Origin: Theobroma cacao
Taxonomy: Eukaryota > Streptophyta > Magnoliopsida > Malvales > Malvaceae
Length of the DNA stretch: 64,000 bases
NCBI RefSeq assembly: GCF_000208745.1
Contig: NC_030851.1
Location: 1,170,315-1,234,314 of the forward strand
Direction: 5' to 3'
Below, piece after piece: positions 59,021 to 64,000 of this stretch. A program made the translations under genes and the position numbers. Positions within the stretch are counted from its first letter, which is position 1. Every line of letters starts with the position of its first letter. Below the pieces are notes generated by a model. That model ran no database searches and had not been told where the DNA came from. It saw only the letters and a list, made by a program, of their open reading frames with translations.

Positions 59021-59499
59021 GAAGTTATGAGACCGAAGAGAGCTAGAACAACAGCGCGGGAGCTCTTCCAAACCTGTCATGGTCGAGGGTCATAGTCTAA
59101 AGTGAACTCTGCTGAATAAGTCCTTGTGTTGATCAATCCGATCGACTCCGTTTCTCTTGTCTATTTTATTTCCCCGCTACTAGAGTTTCTTATCCTGCTA
59201 CCTTTGGAGATTTGGATTGTGGAGAAAACTGTACGAGTAGTATATGCTTTGTAATCTTTTGGGTTCTGTTCTTGGTTTTATTATATGTTCTTGATATGAA
59301 TCATATAATACAGTAATAATAATTAACGTGTGAATTAAGGGTCACCAGTTTTTGTTCCTTTTAAGTTTCTCTTTTTTTCTTTTTTTTTTTTGGTATTTTT
59401 AAAGATGATAGATTTCCTTTTTGGCCAGTGGAGATGATTCATTAAAGTAGTGCTTGATTTCACTTTTTGATTTGAGTGAAAAGCCCCATATAATATGAC

Positions 59500-60015
59500 T
59501 TAGTTTTTTAGTCTTTCTCAAGCCAAAGTCGTTGTTCACCTCGTTGACCTGCTTTTCTGCCTTCTCCCTTGATCCTCAAAGGGATTCCGGCGGTTTAATC
59601 AGATCCAACTCTACTGCCAATTCGTTGGTCGGCAAAATTCAACCCTTTCCAACATGATATGGAGCTAACTATCTGCTTGTTTCATCCAAATCAGTGAGTT
59701 CTTTAGGTGATTTTGTTTTGTTTTTCGTAAATTAATTAGCATTTGCTTTATTTCTGGTTGTTTTCTTGGGGAAACACCCAGCTACCCAATTTCCTAGATG
59801 CTTGCTATGAATGATTAAAGCTCCATATTCTGGTTTTTTTTTTTCATATCCTTGCTCCAAAGCATGAAACACCCACCTATTCTCTATCAGAGGAAGAGCA
59901 CAAGAATAACCGATTGCTGTACTTGATACTTATTCTGCTGACTTAGCAGCAGTTGTATCAAGTGCAGCTAGTTCTCTTCTTCTGATATTCTCATCCCCTT
60001 ACGTTTAGCTTGCCA
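59500..60015 (-). pseudogene. Antisense relic reading frame, unit 7
   Basis: As in unit 2: the palindromic AALDT/SSAAIG segment near 59.92-59.97 kb and the LALELDLI-like block near 59.6 kb, with the sequence between them shortened. Confidence 0.4.
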
Positions 60016-60630
60016 AATACAGTAGTATCAACTAATTAGTTACTCGCTGAGCGTATTTAATTTTAATCTCTTGTTGATGTTCAGTTCGATTTTATGTACA
60101 ATTCTTTTTGTCTTCAGAAATTACTTTGGAGATATAATTTTAGTAGAAAAGTCATTTGATTTGTCAACAATTCAAGTAGTTAACCCAATATTGAAGCATC
60201 TTACATATGTTGCCAATCACTTGCACTATGGTAGGCTTACAAGGTTTTCTAGTTTAAAATTTCCATCTCTTCTTTTACCTTTTCTTTTCTTTTTCTTTTT
60301 ATAATTGATTAAATCTTTTATCTTCTTAAATGGTTAATTTGGTCAATTAATGGATCTACAATTATAGCATTTTCTTGGCTGCCTATTTTAGACCGATTAA
60401 GTACTTTGTCAAGACTAGGTTGAATGTTCATCTTTCTGGAAGTTAGGGATTAATTCTTCTATTCTTTGTTAATTAGTTGTGGTTTGGGGTTCATGTTCTG
60501 CCAGAAATAGAACTTTCACAAATTTGCATGAAAGAGCTTCAAAGCGAAAGAGAAAAGTCAAGAAGTTTAACTGACAACAAATTCATACTTAACATATATA
60601 TCAAATGAACAAATATTGTTTCAAAGAGAA

Positions 60631-60843
60631 ATGAATAAGGCAAGTCACAGGCCGAATGGACTGAGCAAAGCTAGCAATCTCTTACATTTATTTAATATTC
60701 AACTATATGGGGCGATGGGCGTACATGAACCCCAAAAAGACCCTTACCCCACGCGAGTCGCCTACACCATCTGTCGAAACATTCCCAATTTGGACAAAAC
60801 CATGGCAAGCTTGCAGCTGCTGGGGGATCCACTCCACAGCTAA
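60631..60843 (+). CDS. Small repeated ORF (MFxRE family), unit 7
   Basis: 70 codons from the ATG at 60631 (MNKASHRPNGLSKAS) to LLGDPLHS; near-twin of 16645-16857. The family's first ATG is a TTG here. Unrecognised. Confidence 0.25.
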   Translation: MNKASHRPNGLSKASNLLHLFNIQLYGAMGVHEPQKDPYPTRVAYTICRNIPNLDKTMASLQLLGDPLHS

Positions 60844-61574
60844 GTGCGTAGTAGTTACACTCAACATTGGAAGCGAAGCAAAAATAGAAAAGAAAGAAGA
60901 TTCTGATGTTCTTCTTAACATCCGAGGCCTGTGGCAGAAGATGTTTTATTGGTTCGTAAGCAACTGGGAATACGCTGCACGTGTGCTTAGTGGCCAATCA
61001 AAACCCACATTGACCGTTGAAAATTGAACAAAACTATTAATTCCACTCACTTGATTCAGTCCAATGATGGAAGTGTGCTGTCTCTACCATGATGTACTTG
61101 GGCTTCATTCAAGGAAAATACAAACTTGGGCCGATCAGGGCTTAATTTTTTAGTCAGCTGACTCCTCTCACTTTCTCCATTTGGGATTTTAGCATCTCAG
61201 TTAGTGTTTGTACTTGGGAGCCTAAACCTTTACAAGCCGGGTATGGACCAATTAACCTCAGCCTGTTAGTCCGTATTGCTAAAGTTGAATCCCCAGAGGT
61301 CTACGTGGGCAATATTGCTCTGCGGACTGCGGGGTAAGTTTAAACAAAGAAGAAAAGAAGAAGAAGAAAGGCATCCATCCACCAGAATGTTATAAACTGA
61401 CAAAACAGCCATAAACAATTTACTACTCTACTGCTTTCCTTTTCGATCGGAAGCTTATTGGCAAGTGCTCAAGATCGTGTTCCTGGCCGCTGCTTTTTAT
61501 TCTCTGCTTGTTAATTATTCTTTTCTGAGAAGGGGAGTGCAATATATATTCAGACCAAAATGGTGTTCAACTTT

Positions 61575-61967
61575 TCATCCCACAGTCCTGTAATTGAATT
61601 CCCAAATATTATTTGGACAGTGGCATCCAACTATATATATATATATATTAGAAACTATACACCAGGATTCCACTATTTGTACAGGTATAACAAACCTAGC
61701 AAGCAATTTTTTAAATTTGAGAACAGTATTGTTAATGAAAGCTTGAATGCGAATTATAGAAGTTGAACAGCGGCAATGGCTGGAATTTTCTCTCGCAATT
61801 TCTGCGTAACAGCCACTCTTTACTGTCATGACCCCTGCTGCTGGACGAACTTTCACTATTGGCTCCTTAGTGGCAATAAATTCAAGAGAAATGCCTGCTG
61901 CCCCAGCAAAGGTCATAGCTAAAGTGATAAATGTCCATAAATAGAAGTGAAAACAGGCCATCAACAA
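61575..61967 (-). pseudogene. Antisense hydrophobic reading frame
   Basis: Minus-strand frame of 130 codons. Its conserved part starts MACFHFYLWTFITLAM, a hydrophobic stretch like a signal or membrane segment, then FAGAAGISLEFIATKEPIV, KVRPAAGVMTVKSGCYAEIA and RENSSHCRC. Versions with breaks occur at 17.77-17.95 kb (lost base), 24.53-24.61 kb (partial), 32.62-32.80 kb (extra base) and 53.69-53.87 kb (stop). Only this unit has the ATG, made by a small deletion. Probably the relic of an exon carried in the unit; family not recognised. Confidence 0.35.
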
Positions 61968-62319
61968 TCAAAAACAATGCCATATTTTGACTAGGGATTT
62001 AAGCCAAATGGAAGGAAAGAGGAAATTAAACAAAAAAGGGCAAAAAATCCGATTATGTATTGCTTTGTCTACCTGACATTTCTAATTTCCTTGTCCCATG
62101 TTCTATCATCCTTGCATATCTCCCTTCTCATCAAACAATAAAAAGATGTGAAGTATGATTTGATGATCTAATATGAACAGATTGAAAATCTTGTGATTAG
62201 CTTGTTCTAAACTTTGTCTTCTGAGCTTGCTGCATATCTACATGATTTGTTGATTTAGTCTTGGAATTGTCTGCTGCTACTGCTGAATTTCAATTGCTAA
62301 ACTTCTGTCAGATGTTGAT

Positions 62320-62660
62320 CTTCTACTGAGCTTGATCTAATGCAACAGTACTATCTTTCAATTGAGATTCGACACTGGTAGTCATTGGTGTAATGACTTC
62401 TTTAGCATTATCCACGTCTAATTTCTGTAAAAGAAAAACAAACATCTTTAATGTACTTGTGCTGTGATAAAAACTTGCTTGTAATGTTGATCTAACCTCA
62501 ACATCCAAAAAAAAAAAATTAGTGTACCAAAATATTTAAAGTGAGAATTTGTTTACACGCTGATGCAAAAAGTCATCTGTATAGACCAAGAAGAGTAAAT
62601 TAAGATGAAATTTTTGACATATAAATAAGTAAACATGTATAAGAATCTGAATTGTGAAAA
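62320..62660 (-). pseudogene. Ty1/copia reverse-transcriptase fossil
   Basis: Minus strand shows LLQKLDVDNAKEVITPMTTS followed by VESQLKDST, the conserved copia segment after the YVDD box (typical form KFGM..CKPVSTPM). The YVDD-side part lies near 62.55-62.65 kb. Frameshifts present. Confidence 0.65.
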
Positions 62661-64000
62661 CCATAAACAATAAAAGAACTGCTTAATTTCTAATATCAAG
62701 CTCGAAGTGGATTTCATAGATATGAACTTGTCTTTATCAATGAATAGTAAGTTGATTAAGATAACTTTTTTTACATGAAATGTTAATTCACAAACTTTAT
62801 ACGATTATTTCTATTTATTTTAAATTTTATATGAGTTGATAAAAATATTTAATTTCTAATAGATGTGCACAAAATCTAAATTCTCAATTTCTTTTAACCC
62901 GTAGTCAAATTCATTGAATATGTACCGATAAATCCATGTCTTTTATCCCTTATCACATATGCAAGAAATCATAACTTTGAGTCTGATTCAATAATTAATA
63001 AACCTTTAAATTCAAATATTAGCTTGAAATATCTCAACTGTCTTCTAATTAAGCTAGATTTCATTGGATTATAATCAACCAAAAACTAATTCAGCTCTTG
63101 TGATGGTGTTTATCAAATGAAAAAAAGAGTAGTGTGCAAGTAATTCTTAACAATACTATTACTATGTACTTAAAACTACTTACATCAAACTATTGGGAGA
63201 ATAAGATATCTAATTACTATTACTTAGCTGTTGACAAATCTGATAAAACTTTTTACTTTTTGTTCTAAAAAGGAAAATAATGCTTGCCCTAACAAAATTA
63301 GCTAGAATCTTGGGTTTCCATTTTTAATTAGGATCTTAATTCTCTAGGAGTATGTATAGCTACAATTTCTGCTTGAATAGTTCCAACCTTATAAATGGCA
63401 GCAATTGTAGTACATCTATAAAGGACAAATTTTAAAGATATATATAAAAAGGAAGCTTATAATTTTTATAGGAAGCAAGTACGAATCTAGTTGATTGTCA
63501 ACTCAAACGGGATCTAGCTAGCTTATAAAACAAAGAAAAAAGAATACTAATATCCTGTATTGATTAGTCTGTCCTTTAGTAAAGTTAGTTAACAACTTCA
63601 TTTGACAAAATATGTTCAAGACTAATATTAAAAAAAAAAAACGATGCTTTGAACCAGTCGATTGGACAGCGAGAGAAACGATGAATAACCAGAGGAATTG
63701 TCGTACTCCATTTACAAGATGCCAAAAATGGCATGCAACTATGGAATTTTCCCATGACAACAAGACCAGACCGGACACCAACAAAAAACAAAAGCAAATT
63801 AAAAGGATTGCAACGTAGACTGTTAGGATCAATTGATAGTCTCTTTTTGAGCAATGAGTTCCTTTTGGAAGGATATTGACACATCCAAAGTAATATAATA
63901 TATACACCTGAATAAATCAGATGGGAAGTAAAGTCCCAGATTCCTGAGGACGTAGATAAACTTAGTTACCACTTACCACTTGCATTTAGAAAGGAAGGGG

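Larger units (their letters stand above)
4790..64000 (+). repeat. Tandem segmental array of B3-gene units
   Basis: Seven B3 genes in the same orientation are separated by spacers made of the same ordered blocks. ATG-to-ATG distances are 6548, 7054, 7803, 7972, 8866 and 12271 bp. The last becomes about 7.56 kb once the 4.7-kb LTR element is removed. The left border is near 4790, where sequence matching the 17.68-17.77 and 61.66-61.76 kb blocks first appears. The right border is not reached. Unequal crossing-over between these repeats is the simplest origin. Confidence 0.85.
59021..64000. other. Spacer after B3 copy 7, running off the window
   Basis: Nearly identical to spacer 2 throughout: antisense relic (59500-60015), 60071-60304 frame, small ORF (60631-60843), conserved block (61.19-61.34 kb), antisense hydrophobic frame (61575-61967), copia RT fossil (62320-62660), shared AT-rich DNA, and a both-strand-open block (63518-63907). 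The final bases (AAAGGAAGGGG) match 20.01 kb, which lies 1.1 kb before the ATG of copy 3. Confidence 0.65.

Overview
The window is nuclear DNA from a flowering plant, most likely a core eudicot. The signs are AT-rich spacers, plant B3 transcription-factor genes, a plant PWWP-family protein, and plant-type Ty1/copia, LINE and hAT debris. Two single N bases (16376 and 44439) suggest a draft assembly. The species cannot be fixed from the sequence.

Left edge (1-4.8 kb): the 3' part of a PWWP-domain-family gene ends at 1319. It runs directly into about 1.5 kb of decayed coding minisatellite (33-bp unit, 11-residue TTLGEETPxIP-like repeat) that is broken by a stop and several frame changes. A possible lone exon lies on the minus strand near 3.1-3.4 kb, followed by a LINE RNase H relic and an 18-G run.

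Main body (about 4.8-64 kb): a tandem array of seven intronless B3-domain genes, all on the plus strand, starting at 7521, 14069, 21123, 28926, 36898, 45764 and 58035. Each encodes an N-terminal B3 DNA-binding domain (about residues 6-106), an acidic linker, and a C-terminal tail carrying two or three LxLxL (EAR-type) repression motifs. I infer a family of small, DNA-binding transcriptional repressors. Each gene has a TATA box 80-88 bp before the ATG and a shared 5' leader, so the copies are probably expressed in a similar way. Copies 1, 2, 3 and 5 are intact. Copies 4 and 6 have frameshifted tails. Copy 7 has a frameshift inside the B3 domain.

Spacers: each 5-8 kb spacer is built from the same ordered blocks. 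These are a decayed antisense reading frame just downstream of the B3 gene, a small plus-strand ORF starting MFxRE, a short antisense hydrophobic reading frame, an antisense copia reverse-transcriptase fossil, and a promoter-proximal block. Different spacers have lost or replaced different blocks. Spacers 2 and 7 are nearly identical, spacers 3 and 4 are close, and spacers 1 and 4 share an AT-rich block, so the array has a mosaic, higher-order history. The final bases match the position about 1.1 kb upstream of copy 3, which predicts an eighth B3 copy just beyond the window.

Younger insertions: a 930-bp hAT derivative with 8-bp target duplication (26.3-27.3 kb), a 267-bp LINE tail with 11-bp target duplication (33.0-33.3 kb), a 4.7-kb degenerate copia LTR element (48.3-53.0 kb), and a LINE RNase H fragment between two direct copies of a 240-bp sequence (56.8-57.8 kb). 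About 5 kb of unrelated AT-rich DNA with several tandem repeats (40.6-45.5 kb) replaces the usual sequence upstream of copy 6.
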